Assembly: GCF_013031405.1 (NCBI RefSeq)
Contig: NZ_WPZY01000032.1
Span: 1 to 34,849 of the forward strand
Length of the DNA: 34,849 nucleotides
Source: Ruegeria sp. HKCCD8929
GTDB taxonomy: Bacteria > Pseudomonadota > Alphaproteobacteria > Rhodobacterales > Rhodobacteraceae
Direction of reading: 5' to 3'
Part shown: in pieces, positions 16,228 to 23,784 of the stretch
Numbering within the stretch: the stretch's first letter is position 1
Layout of the letters: each line of letters begins with the position of its first letter
Notes under the pieces: model-generated
What the model saw: the letters and a program-made list of their open reading frames with translations, nothing else
Database searches by the model: none
Told to the model about the DNA's origin: nothing
Translations under genes and position numbers: made by a program

Positions 16228-17715
16228 TTACTTGCGGAAGTTGAGATTGTGGAATTTGGCCGAGCCTTCCTGAACAAAGAGACCCCAGGCATCGGTATTG
16301 GAGATGTCATAGACCCTGAAGGATGCAACAACCTGCCCGGCCACAAAGCACTCGATGGCCGACCCGTTGCGCAGGATCTGGACCCGGTAACACCCATCCT
16401 CCGGTGTGAAGGCGAGCGGACGCTCGACCAATGGGCTGTCGATCTCCTGACGGACCTCAATGCCATGCCGTTCATTGAGCACCAGGCTGTCCCAAAGTGG
16501 ATCCATCGCGGCAGGCCAGCGATCAAACAGGACGCGCTCCTTCATGGGCTCGATTGAAAGGCTGTAACCGCTGTCCAGATGATCGCCGCCTCGGGGTTCG
16601 ATGAGAATACCCACAGCTTCGGTGGCGGGATCAGGTTCAATCACTACATCGAGCAACACATCATCCCGGTTCGGACCGTCGATGAACGCGTATCCGTATG
16701 ATCCTGTCGCATCGCACCGAGGGCTTGCATCGCCGGTCCAGTCTCCCAACATGGGGCGCAGCTTGTGGGGCACGGTCTCTGCGTAACTCTGGTCCACGTT
16801 ATCGGGCAGTTTGCAGGTCAGCGTGCCGTCTGGCAGCGAGACAAGTTCGCGCGGGCTGCCCAGTTCTCCGCCCCAGACCCAGCTACGTTTGGGGCCGTGA
16901 TGCTTGCGGAACGGAATCCATGCGAAACTCATGCGGCGGTCGCCATCGCTGGCGGATTTGGCGGCGTAGAACCGACGCCCGTCAAGACTGTCGAGCTTGC
17001 GGCTTTCCCAAGGACCATCCGGGGACTTTGACACCCGATACACGGTTTGCATTCGTTCCGAGTAGCGGCTTTCAACCAGATACCACCAATCGCCCAGCTT
17101 GAAGATTTCCGGGCATTCCGGGCAATGCGTCAGCATCGAGGACGCCAGCGGCGGGCCGACCTCCCAGCTTTCCAGATCATCGGACGTGGCTACGGCAACA
17201 CAGCCCCGACGAAACTGCGGACCTTCCTTGAGGCGTGCCGAGATCAGCATCTTGAAGCACCCTGCCTCTTCGTCGCGGTAGACAAAGGGGTCTCGCCAAT
17301 CAACGGTTTCGTACCAGCGGGGATCGGGGGAGATCATCGGGTTGGATCCGGATTTCTCCCAGGTCTTGAGATCGGTCGACGTTGCTTTGCAAATTGACTG
17401 TGGCGAGGCCGATTGACGGTTGTAGCCAGTGTAGAAGAAGTGAAAAACGCCCTCGTGCTCAATGACAGAGCCGGTCCAGATCCCATCACCGTCGCATTCG
17501 CCATGCGCGCCGGGACCAAAAGCGTCGGGCATTACTTCCCAGTTTACGAGGTCATCTGACCGAAGATAAGCGGTCGAGACGCGCGCCCGCTCAACATATT
17601 CCCAGGCACCTACGGGGGGTTGGGAAAAAAACAGATGCCACGTGCCATCATGGTAGAATGGCATTGTATCACCAGCGGCAGCACCGCGCTCCGGAGCGTA
17701 TCCGAAAAGTCTCAT
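16228..17715 (-). CDS. GH32-family beta-fructosidase, cytoplasmic
   Basis: This 495-residue protein has a five-bladed GH32-type catalytic domain (about 1-310) and a C-terminal beta-sandwich (about 340-495). The acid/base motif HCPECPEIF (Glu200) and the WRDP transition-state motif (Asp142) are clear. The usual nucleophile motif NDPNG is replaced by GDTMPFYHDGTWHLFF with Asp16 in the equivalent place. No signal peptide is present, so it acts in the cytoplasm on imported sucrose or a short fructoside and releases fructose. The ATG at 17715 is chosen for CGAGGT at -7 and because the longer frame would run through the GC-rich hairpin at 17752-17774. It is the second gene of the operon. The exact substrate is uncertain given the atypical N-terminal motif. 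Confidence 0.82.
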   Translation of the reverse strand: MRLFGYAPERGAAAGDTMPFYHDGTWHLFFSQPPVGAWEYVERARVSTAYLRSDDLVNWEVMPDAFGPGAHGECDGDGIWTGSVIEHEGVFHFFYTGYNRQSASPQSICKATSTDLKTWEKSGSNPMISPDPRWYETVDWRDPFVYRDEEAGCFKMLISARLKEGPQFRRGCVAVATSDDLESWEVGPPLASSMLTHCPECPEIFKLGDWWYLVESRYSERMQTVYRVSKSPDGPWESRKLDSLDGRRFYAAKSASDGDRRMSFAWIPFRKHHGPKRSWVWGGELGSPRELVSLPDGTLTCKLPDNVDQSYAETVPHKLRPMLGDWTGDASPRCDATGSYGYAFIDGPNRDDVLLDVVIEPDPATEAVGILIEPRGGDHLDSGYSLSIEPMKERVLFDRWPAAMDPLWDSLVLNERHGIEVRQEIDSPLVERPLAFTPEDGCYRVQILRNGSAIECFVAGQVVASFRVYDISNTDAWGLFVQEGSAKFHNLNFRK

Positions 17716-17751
17716 CTGCGGACCTCGAAAAAGAGTTTGATATTTCTGGGT

Positions 17752-17774
17752 CCCCCGGCCCATTGAGCCGGGGG
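17752..17774 (-). terminator. Intra-operon hairpin after the binding-protein gene
   Basis: CCCCCGGC (17752-17759) and GCCGGGGG (17767-17774) form a perfect 8-bp G/C stem with a 7-nt loop, 25 bp after the binding-protein stop and before the GH32 start. There is no T-run. Such hairpins commonly stabilise the upstream binding-protein message or reduce read-through, giving more binding protein than enzymes. Confidence 0.6.
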
Positions 17775-17798
17775 AGGGCATGCTGCGTGCAAGGGGAG

Positions 17799-18875
17799 TT
17801 ATTGCACGTAGTCTTGCCAGTTTGCCTGCCAGGCGTCGATGAAACCAGGCAGATCAGCGTCGGGATTATGGACCTTGCTGAGACTGCGAATGGTGTCCGG
17901 CGAAAGTATACAGCCGTTCAGAAGACTGTTGGCATAGGTATCCACATTGTCGGCCGTTACCGGGATGAGGCCGACCCGCGGCTGGGTGTCCTCAATCGGG
18001 TGACCGTGCAGATAGTCATAGAGCTGGATAAGACCGAAACCGCCAACCATCCAGTGACCACCGATCGAGAAGTCCAGCTTGCCGTCCTTGATGAACTGAG
18101 CCACCTGCTCGTCGATATCTGTGGTGATGATGGCGATGTCATCTCGCCCGGCCTGTTCCACCGCAAATTGACTGCCAAGGCCAGCGACCGCACCAAGCAC
18201 GACGATCGCGTCAATCTCGCCAGGTCCGAAGCGGGCAATGAACTGTTCAGCATATTTCTGGCCATTCTCCCGGTTCAGACGATCCCAGGCCTCGGCGATC
18301 ACCTCGACCCCTGCCGCGTCCAGTTCCGATTGGACACCAGCCCAGATTTCTTCCGCAGAAGTCACACCCTTCTGGTTCCAGACCATCGCGACTTTCTTGT
18401 GCCCCAGATCTGCCGTGGCTTTGCCAATCGCCTGCCCCCAAGTGTCATTGTTCTGGGTCACCTGCGCGATGAAATCCTCACCTTCATAGTCATCGTCGTA
18501 GCTGGACACCACCAGTCGACCGACGGCAATGCCCGGAATGTCATTCTCTTCCAGAAGACGGGCGACCTGGATACCGGCCGGCGACGTCAGCGGGTTGAAG
18601 ATCAGCCCGTCCGGGCCGCTTGCGATGATGGATTCAGCTTGCGCAGCGTGCTGCTCTTCCGAGTTCTGATCGTCAAACTCCTTCAGCTCGACACCAAGCG
18701 CTTCGGCGACGCAGCGTTCAAAACGATGGCGGTTGATTACCCAAGGGTTTGTTTCCGGCTGGCCAAGGTCTGCGATTACCAGATCGGTACGAGCTTCGCT
18801 TTGAGCCGTTGCCACGCTCGCAAGCGGCAACATGGCTGCTGTCACAAGCAAAGGCTTGAGCATCTTATAGGTCAT
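17799..18875 (-). CDS. Periplasmic sugar-binding protein of ABC transporter (FrcB/RbsB type)
   Basis: This 358-residue protein has a signal peptide (MTYKMLKPLLVTAAMLPLAS, cleavage after ATA or AQS) and a type I periplasmic-binding fold: VIADLGQPETNPWVINRHRF, then GPDGLIFNPLTSPAGIQVA, IPGIAVGRLV, a VVLGAVAGLG strand and ITTDIDEQVAQFIKDG. It should capture the sugar and deliver it to the single-NBD ATPase and permease at the end of the operon. GGGAGGAG lies 4 bp before the ATG at 18875; an upstream in-frame start at 18944 lies inside the operator and promoter and is rejected. It is the first gene of the operon. Substrate identity (fructose, sucrose or another fructoside) is inferred from the GH32 neighbour. 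Confidence 0.85.
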   Translation of the reverse strand: MTYKMLKPLLVTAAMLPLASVATAQSEARTDLVIADLGQPETNPWVINRHRFERCVAEALGVELKEFDDQNSEEQHAAQAESIIASGPDGLIFNPLTSPAGIQVARLLEENDIPGIAVGRLVVSSYDDDYEGEDFIAQVTQNNDTWGQAIGKATADLGHKKVAMVWNQKGVTSAEEIWAGVQSELDAAGVEVIAEAWDRLNRENGQKYAEQFIARFGPGEIDAIVVLGAVAGLGSQFAVEQAGRDDIAIITTDIDEQVAQFIKDGKLDFSIGGHWMVGGFGLIQLYDYLHGHPIEDTQPRVGLIPVTADNVDTYANSLLNGCILSPDTIRSLSKVHNPDADLPGFIDAWQANWQDYVQ

Positions 18876-18932
18876 GATCTCCTCCCTGGAGAGTTTTTCG
18901 CGTTGATTGCGGAGAGGTAAACTCCTATTTAA

Positions 18933-18961
18933 TGCGTACTGCAATTAAATGCAGTTTGCAA
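18933..18961 (-). promoter_or_regulatory. Operon promoter with palindromic operator in its spacer
   Basis: Reading leftward, TTGCAA (18961-18956), a 17-bp spacer and TACGCA (18938-18933) form a plausible promoter. The palindrome ACTGCAATTAAATGCAGT (18938-18955, arms of 6 bp, centre of 6) fills the spacer, an ideal place for a repressor. The motif TGCAATT recurs before the ROK regulator gene, which is the natural candidate to bind both. Confidence 0.55.
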
Positions 18962-19395
18962 GTATATATCCAACCTGCTGAACCGGCCCATGAACCTTGA
19001 GGTCGCGAAGCGGCAAAAATCCAGGTTTTACGGCTCATGCAGTCAAGGCATCAAGTTCCGCGCGAACCTCGCGGTACGCCACGGCCCGGTAAGGAACCGG
19101 TTGGGCCGATGACCGACGACTGCGGGTCCATCGCACTCAATAGGAGGAAGATAAGCCTTTGGTATGATAGCAAATCAAGGAAGTTGAAAGGATGAGCCAG
19201 CAAAACCTCAAACCACACAAGCTACTTCTTCATTACTCGACCTATCTTGTACCGGTTTCGGATCGAGGCTCTAATCGGCCTAAAAACAGTTGGTGATTTT
19301 GGCGCTGCTCTTGACGTCATCCGTATCGGAAAGCTGCGCTCCGTTTCGGTTTCAATCCAAAAAATGCGCCAAACACCACGATCTGGAGGCTTGTA
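18962..19395. other. Intergenic region between sugar operon and GFA gene
   Basis: No convincing gene is visible. A 34-codon frame at 19192-19296 has AAAGG just before its ATG but no recognisable features. The region separates divergent units: the sugar operon leftward and the GFA gene rightward. Confidence 0.35.
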
Positions 19396-19803
19396 ATGGC
19401 GGCGGCAATTTGCACTGGTCAGTGTCTTTGTGGAAAAATTGAGGTTCGTATCTCAGCGTCTCCTGAATTTTCGGTTTTGTGTTTCTGTCTGGACTGTCAG
19501 AAAATTTCCGGTGGCGGCCATCTTCCACAGTCTGCGTATCTTGGGCAGCACGTGGCAATTAGCGGCGAGCCGAAGCTCTATAGCTGGGAGTCTGACGCCG
19601 GGAACACTGTCAGCCTGGGTTATTGTTCTGACTGTGGTTCGCCGATCTACAAAGCGACGTCGAAGATGCCGGAGTTTCTATTCGTCGCGGTAGGTGTTTT
19701 GGGCGACCACTCTGGTTTTGAGAGCCCCCATATGGCTTTCGTCGAAAACTGCCGGGATTGGGACAGGTCACGCGATCTCAAACTGAAGGGTCCTCTACAG
19801 TGA
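19396..19803 (+). CDS. GFA/CENP-V family zinc protein
   Basis: This 135-residue protein has the GFA fold pattern: CTGQCLCGKIEV at the N-terminus, CFCLDCQKISGG (the second zinc cluster, around 29-40), GNTVSLGYCSDCGSPIYKAT (third cluster), and a C-terminal HMAFVENCRDW. Named after glutathione-dependent formaldehyde-activating enzyme, most members have no proven activity; zinc binding is well supported by the cysteine set. CTGGAGG precedes the ATG at good distance. It stands alone between the sugar operon and the IS3 relic, with opposite orientation to both flanking operons. Nothing in the context ties it to either pathway. Confidence 0.8.
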   Translation: MAAAICTGQCLCGKIEVRISASPEFSVLCFCLDCQKISGGGHLPQSAYLGQHVAISGEPKLYSWESDAGNTVSLGYCSDCGSPIYKATSKMPEFLFVAVGVLGDHSGFESPHMAFVENCRDWDRSRDLKLKGPLQ

Positions 19804-20107
19804 AGGCTGGTCCAAATTCAATTCGCCAAGACGGTCGCTTCCCTCAATGCGCCCGTAAATGATCAGGCTTGTATTTCGATCGCCGCAGTTTGATGGCCGC
19901 CGGAACTACCAACAGGTGTAGCCTGCCCTGCCTCCCAAAGTTCCTGTATTGGGGGACGAGTTCGGCTCGGGGCATGATCGTATAAAAAATGCTGACCTTC
20001 GCTGCGCGCTGCATGAACCGTTAAAACGCGGACACTGCGGCCGGTCGACCTCCGCTGACGAATGGCTGGTGTCTGCGCTTATCGTCCGAGTGGCCTAGGG
20101 ACCGTCG
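19804..20107. other. Intergenic region before the IS3 relic
   Basis: I see no gene, terminator or repeat in these roughly 300 bases. The left end of the IS3-type relic starts at 20108. Confidence 0.3.
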
Positions 20108-20265
20108 TGTCTGACGTCAGCGCCAATGGGACAGTTTAGGTCGATTTGATAAGAGAGGGTTTCTGGCTCATCGTAACCGCCAAGGAGTGGAGATGAGAAA
20201 GAAACCCGGAACCAAGCAGAGCCACGGTGAGAAAGTTGTAAAAGACATCCGCCGCGCCACGCGTA
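20108..20265 (+). repeat. Left arm of 158-bp inverted repeat
   Basis: This arm contains the IS3-type left terminus, the AAGGAG ribosome site and the first ~24 codons of orfA. At the positions I compared it pairs exactly with 20637-20794 on the other strand without gaps; base 20107 and base 20266 are the first mismatches outward and inward. Confidence 0.8.
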
Positions 20266-20567
20266 AGCAATATTCAGCAGAAGAGAAGATCAGGATTGTG
20301 CTGGACGGCCTGAAGGGCGAAGACAGTATTTCAGAGCTGTGCCGCCGTGAAGGCATTGCCCAGAGCCTCTACTACAGTTGGTCCAAGGAGTTCCTTGAAG
20401 CCGGCAAGAAACGTCTGGCAGGCGACACGGCCCGTGCAGCGACATCGACCGAGGTCAAAGATCTGCGCCGCGAGGCACGCGATCTGAAGGAAGTGGTTGC
20501 CGAATAGGCTCTTGAACTGCGGTTGCTCAAAAAAAGCATGATCGCGGATGGGGGCGACGACGAATGA
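20193..20567 (+). pseudogene. IS3-family transposase OrfA with premature stop
   Basis: OrfA starts MRKKPGTKQSHGEKVVKDIR and carries the HTH of IS3-family OrfA (YSAEEKIRIVLDGLKGEDSI, then ELCRREGIAQSLYYSWSKEF), followed by the leucine-zipper-like EVKDLRREARDLKEVVAE. A TAG at 20505-20507 interrupts the frame where the family continues with a single codon (probably Gln) before ALELRLLKKSMIADGGDDE, which is still readable up to TGA at 20565-20567. One C-to-T change would explain the stop. AAGGAG lies before ATG 20193. The orfB start overlaps the original orfA stop in ATGA. The protein is probably inactive. Confidence 0.75.
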
Positions 20568-20636
20568 GGTATCCCGCATCCGAAAAACTGGAGATCATCC
20601 GCCTCGTCGAAGGTTCGCATCTCCCGACCAAGCGCA
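20564..20636 (+). pseudogene. IS3-family transposase OrfB, N-terminal fragment
   Basis: The frame MRYPASEKLEIIRLVEGSHL, then PTKR, is the N-terminus of an IS3-family OrfB integrase. It is cut at 20636/20637, where the inverted second copy of the element's left end begins. No DDE residues remain. The junction shows the short shared sequence ACGCGT, which may mark how the inverted join formed. Confidence 0.65.
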
Positions 20637-20794
20637 TACGCGTGGCGCGGCGGATGTCTTTTACAACTTTCTCACCGTGGCTCTGCTTGGTTCCGGGTTT
20701 CTTTCTCATCTCCACTCCTTGGCGGTTACGATGAGCCAGAAACCCTCTCTTATCAAATCGACCTAAACTGTCCCATTGGCGCTGACGTCAGACA
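20637..20794 (-). repeat. Right arm of 158-bp inverted repeat (second left end of the IS)
   Basis: This is the reverse complement of 20108-20265. On the minus strand it again carries the ribosome site and the orfA start (ATG at 20709), which runs out of frame after about 24 codons. Its outer end abuts the broken flavoprotein gene at 20795. Confidence 0.8.
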
Positions 20795-21117
20795 TGTCGA
20801 GAGGCTCGCTTTCAGCATCTCCCAGCGGCGCGGGTCGGAGGCCAGCAGCAGGCCGCCGATATGGTGCCTGCCCACGTTCTGGCCGCTAATCTCCTCGTCT
20901 CGTCGTAGAGCTTGATCGTATAGGACTGCAGCGCGGCAATATTGGGGTCCGAATTCAGAGCGAAATACCCTGCCGCAGCGTGCCATGTGGAGCCAGCGGT
21001 CAGCTCGGCACGCTCAACCAGCAAGACATCCTTCCAGCCGAATTTTGCTAGGTGAAAGAGGACGGAAGCGCCAACGATGCCGCCCCCGATAACGACCGCT
21101 TGATATGTGTCTTTCAT
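20795..21117 (-). pseudogene. N-terminal remnant of GcvT-type FAD oxidoreductase (DMGDH/sarcosine dehydrogenase-like)
   Basis: The remnant starts with a Rossmann FAD motif (VVIGGGIVGASVLFHLAKFG) followed by VLLVERAELTAGSTWHAAAG and DPNIAALQSYTIKLYDE, typical of dimethylglycine, sarcosine or similar N-methyl-amino-acid dehydrogenases, which are normally about 800 residues with a C-terminal GcvT folate domain. Near 20895 the frame shifts. The expected continuation EISGQNVGRHHIGGLLLASD then RRWEML is still readable in the next frame until the IS3 relic at 20795. So the gene has both a frameshift and a truncation and is dead. It is the last member of the TRAP operon, 126 bp after the AraD1-type gene, and hints that the original pathway handled an N-methylated or amino substrate. 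Confidence 0.75.
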
Positions 21118-21243
21118 GGTTTTGGTATCTTGAGAAGTTGGTCTGATTGGATCATGCTAGGATTTTTCTGCGGGGCAGTTGAAAGGGACGAATAGGCCGA
21201 CAGTCGACCCCAGCCTTTGGTTTCTCGGTATCGCGCACACGGC

Positions 21244-22233
21244 TCACAGTTGGACGACGGTTGGACCATCAACGTGTTGCGTCTTTACTGCATTGCGCAG
21301 TGGTCGTCCCAATTGAGGACAATCGATCTCCATGATATCGTTGTCTTGCAAGGTGATACCGTCCGCAAAACTAAGCGTGGCCGTCCCAAAAACGTGCACA
21401 TTCACGCGGCCAGGCTGTCTGAACAATGGATACTTGAAGTGATGATATTCAAGATTGCTCAAGGCATGGGTCATATTGTCCTCGCCCGAGACAAATGGCT
21501 TTTCCCACAGAACCTCGCCGTCCCGGTAAATTCGGCTCATGCCCTGAACATCCGATGGCAGGTCGCCAACCAGAAGTTCCGGCCCCAGCCCACACACACG
21601 TAGCTTCGAGTGCGCGAGGAAGAGGTAGTTCTTCCGTTCCATAACATGGTCGGACAATTCATTGGCGAGCGCATAGCCGAGCCGAAAAGGTTGTCCATTC
21701 TTGTCGTTCAGGTAGATGCCCGCAATCTCGGGTTCTTCGCCCATGTCGTCCGCCCAATGTGGGCTTTCCATGACCTGGCCGCTTGCGCGCAAAATCGAAC
21801 CATCACCTTTCCAGAACCACTCGGGCTGAACACCGACTTCGCCGTCGGATGGTTTGCCGCCTTCCAGCCCCATTTTGAAAATCTTCATTGAATCCGAAAG
21901 ATTATCTTCGTCGCCGGTGACCTTGGCATGCATGGCGTCGCGGGTGTCGGCGCTTCCCATATGGGTCAGCCCCGTACCTGCTACAATAACATGTGAGGGG
22001 TCGGGCAGATCGATAACAGGCAGAAGTCTTCCTTCGGCAATCGTCTCTTCATAAGAGACGCTACCGGAAATGCCGACAGCCTGAACCGCCTGAGCCAAAC
22101 TTTGGCGAGATGCTATTGCCATCTTAGCCAAATCAGCGATGCGTTCCACATTTCCAAGAACCATGAGCTGGTCGCCATTGACTTCGGCTACTGATCGTTT
22201 TCCTTCAACCGTCTCAAACTGGACAAGGCGCAT
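21244..22233 (-). CDS. AraD1/GguC-type protein, fumarylacetoacetate hydrolase superfamily
   Basis: This 329-residue protein belongs to the FAH superfamily branch annotated as AraD1 or GguC. Recognisable segments are VIVAGTGLTHMGSADTRDAM, WFWKGDGSILRASGQVMESP, EEPEIAGIYLND, the Asp/Glu metal site, GYALANELSDHVMER, and FGTATLSFADGITLQDNDIM near the C-terminus. Members are linked to L-arabinose and sugar-acid catabolism, where a 2-keto-3-deoxy-L-arabonate dehydratase or a lyase on a 2-keto-3-deoxy acid is the usual assignment. GAAAGGAAAA lies before the ATG. It follows the semialdehyde dehydrogenase by 33 bp. Having it together with a second FAH-type dehydratase (23785-24933) suggests two related acyl or deoxy acids are processed. 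Confidence 0.78.
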   Translation of the reverse strand: MRLVQFETVEGKRSVAEVNGDQLMVLGNVERIADLAKMAIASRQSLAQAVQAVGISGSVSYEETIAEGRLLPVIDLPDPSHVIVAGTGLTHMGSADTRDAMHAKVTGDEDNLSDSMKIFKMGLEGGKPSDGEVGVQPEWFWKGDGSILRASGQVMESPHWADDMGEEPEIAGIYLNDKNGQPFRLGYALANELSDHVMERKNYLFLAHSKLRVCGLGPELLVGDLPSDVQGMSRIYRDGEVLWEKPFVSGEDNMTHALSNLEYHHFKYPLFRQPGRVNVHVFGTATLSFADGITLQDNDIMEIDCPQLGRPLRNAVKTQHVDGPTVVQL

Positions 22234-22266
22234 GATTTTTCCTTTCTTAGATCCCGCGAACGGGTC

Positions 22267-23772
22267 TCAAGCCAAATCTTCTGTCAGAAGGGATATGGGG
22301 GCATTCTGATAGCAGACCGGGCGCAAAAAACGGCGGATCGACAGTGTTCCCACGGAGGTCGCGCCAAAGTTGGTCGAAGCCGGATAGGGTCCGCCATGCA
22401 CCATCGCATCGCAGACTTCGACTCCGGTTGGAAAGCCATTGAACAGAACCCGTCCGGCTTTGCGTTCCAGGATCGGTAAAAGTGATAACGCGAGCTCCTT
22501 ATCTTCATCATCCATGAATGTTGTACAAGTCAGCTGGCCTTTCAGGCTTCGCGCGACTTCTTCAACCTGCTCATGATTTTCCGCCTCAACAACCAGTCCG
22601 AGCGGACCAAAGACCTCTTCGGAAAGTGTTCCATTTGCAAACCATTCGCGGGCCGTTGTTCGGAACAGATTAGGCGTTGCATTGCGAGAGTCGCAGGAGG
22701 TCGTGAGGATTTCCTGCACGTTGGCATCGGCACGAATCCGATCACGACCATCCCTATAGGCGGCGGCTATGCCATCGGTAAGCATGGCCTGCGCGCTGAT
22801 TTGTTTCAGCGTCTCAGACGCGGCACGAAGGAAACGATCAGCATCATTACTGGCCTGCACAACAACAATCCCCGGTTTGGTGCAAAACTGGCCGACCCCC
22901 ATCGTCAGTGAAGCCGCCCAGCTCTCGCCAATTTTTTCAGCGCGTGACGCCAGAGCATGAGGTAGCAGGAACATGGGGTTCACAGAACCTAACTCTCCAA
23001 AGAAAGGGATGGGTTCGTCCCGAGCGGCGCACAGATCAAAGAGCGCCCGTCCACCCACCAGCGAACCGGTGAAGCCCACCGCCTTTATGCGTGGATGCTG
23101 AACCAGGGCGGCCCCCACATTCCGGCTTCCGCCCTGGATCAAGCTGAATACGCCCGGATGCAGTTGCAGGGCTTTGGTTGCCCGGTCAATTGCCTGCGCG
23201 ACCAGCTCACCTGTTCCAGGATGTGCAGAATGACCTTTGACCACCACAGGACAGCCTGCCGCCAACGCTGCAGCTGTGTCGCCGCCTGCCGTCGAAAACG
23301 CCAATGGAAAATTCGATGCGCCGAAAACAGCGACCGGACCAATCGGGCGCTGAACCAGCTTCAGGTCCGGTCGTGGCAAGGGCTTCCGATCCGGCATCGC
23401 GGTGTCATGGCGACGGTCAAGATAGTCCCCCTTCAGGATATGCTCCGCGAATAAGCGCAGCTGGCCGACAGTCCGACCGCGCTCACCGGTCAAGCGAGCC
23501 TCGGGCAAACCTGTCTCCTGGCTTCCGACTTCAGTGATTTCATCTCCAAGTGCGTCGATCTCATCAGCAATTCGATGAAGAAACTCTGCGCGCTTGTCCC
23601 GGCTAGAATAGCCAAAGGACCAGAAAGCTTCCTCTGCTGCCTCGCAGGCACGCCCGACAAGATCCACCGTTCCGACGGCAAAGTTATGGGCGGAGCCATG
23701 AGCAGGCTGTGATGCAAAAGTGCTGGCGCTGCCCAGCCATTCGCCGGCGATCAGATGTTTTCCGTTCAGCAT
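22267..23772 (-). CDS. Alpha-ketoglutarate semialdehyde dehydrogenase (NADP-type aldehyde dehydrogenase)
   Basis: This 501-residue aldehyde dehydrogenase is of the class that oxidises 2,5-dioxopentanoate to alpha-ketoglutarate (EC 1.2.1.26). The catalytic set is complete: Asn154 in FGASNFPLAFS, Lys179, the nucleotide-binding FTGSLVGGRAL, Glu260 in FFGELGSVNPMF, and Cys297 in GVGQFCTKPG. VRRLLRP-like and FPTGVEVCDAMVHGGPYPAS C-terminal motifs are typical of this subclass. It lies 12 bp after the XylX-like dehydratase, whose product would be its substrate, which makes this pair the clearest functional anchor of the operon. Related enzymes also serve hydroxyproline and glucarate pathways. Confidence 0.85.
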   Translation of the reverse strand: MLNGKHLIAGEWLGSASTFASQPAHGSAHNFAVGTVDLVGRACEAAEEAFWSFGYSSRDKRAEFLHRIADEIDALGDEITEVGSQETGLPEARLTGERGRTVGQLRLFAEHILKGDYLDRRHDTAMPDRKPLPRPDLKLVQRPIGPVAVFGASNFPLAFSTAGGDTAAALAAGCPVVVKGHSAHPGTGELVAQAIDRATKALQLHPGVFSLIQGGSRNVGAALVQHPRIKAVGFTGSLVGGRALFDLCAARDEPIPFFGELGSVNPMFLLPHALASRAEKIGESWAASLTMGVGQFCTKPGIVVVQASNDADRFLRAASETLKQISAQAMLTDGIAAAYRDGRDRIRADANVQEILTTSCDSRNATPNLFRTTAREWFANGTLSEEVFGPLGLVVEAENHEQVEEVARSLKGQLTCTTFMDDEDKELALSLLPILERKAGRVLFNGFPTGVEVCDAMVHGGPYPASTNFGATSVGTLSIRRFLRPVCYQNAPISLLTEDLA

Positions 23773-23784
23773 GAGTGTCTCCGT

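Larger units (their letters stand above)
20108..20794. mobile_element. Defective IS3-type element with two inverted left ends
   Basis: The element begins TGTCTGACGTCAG (20108) and ends with its exact reverse complement CTGACGTCAGACA (to 20794), giving TG...CA ends. The inverted arms are 158 bp each (20108-20265 and 20637-20794), far longer than a normal IS3 terminal repeat, because the right arm is a second copy of the left end including the start of orfA. Between them are the rest of orfA and the first ~24 codons of orfB. The catalytic part of orfB and the true right end are missing, so it cannot move by itself. No exact target duplication is present; GTCG is found on both sides only with a 1-bp offset. 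Confidence 0.75.

Noticed and set aside
16218..16526. N-terminal extension of the aldolase frame
   Set aside because: The extension overlaps the GH32 gene and is unlike any aldolase; the ATG at 16217 with AAAGG is the natural start.
17658..18920. Plus-strand open frame of 420 codons
   Set aside because: It is antisense to the periplasmic binding protein, which has a signal peptide and family motifs.
20104..20799. GTCG as a 4-bp target duplication of the IS3 relic
   Set aside because: The right copy starts one base beyond the CA end of the element, so it is not a clean duplication.
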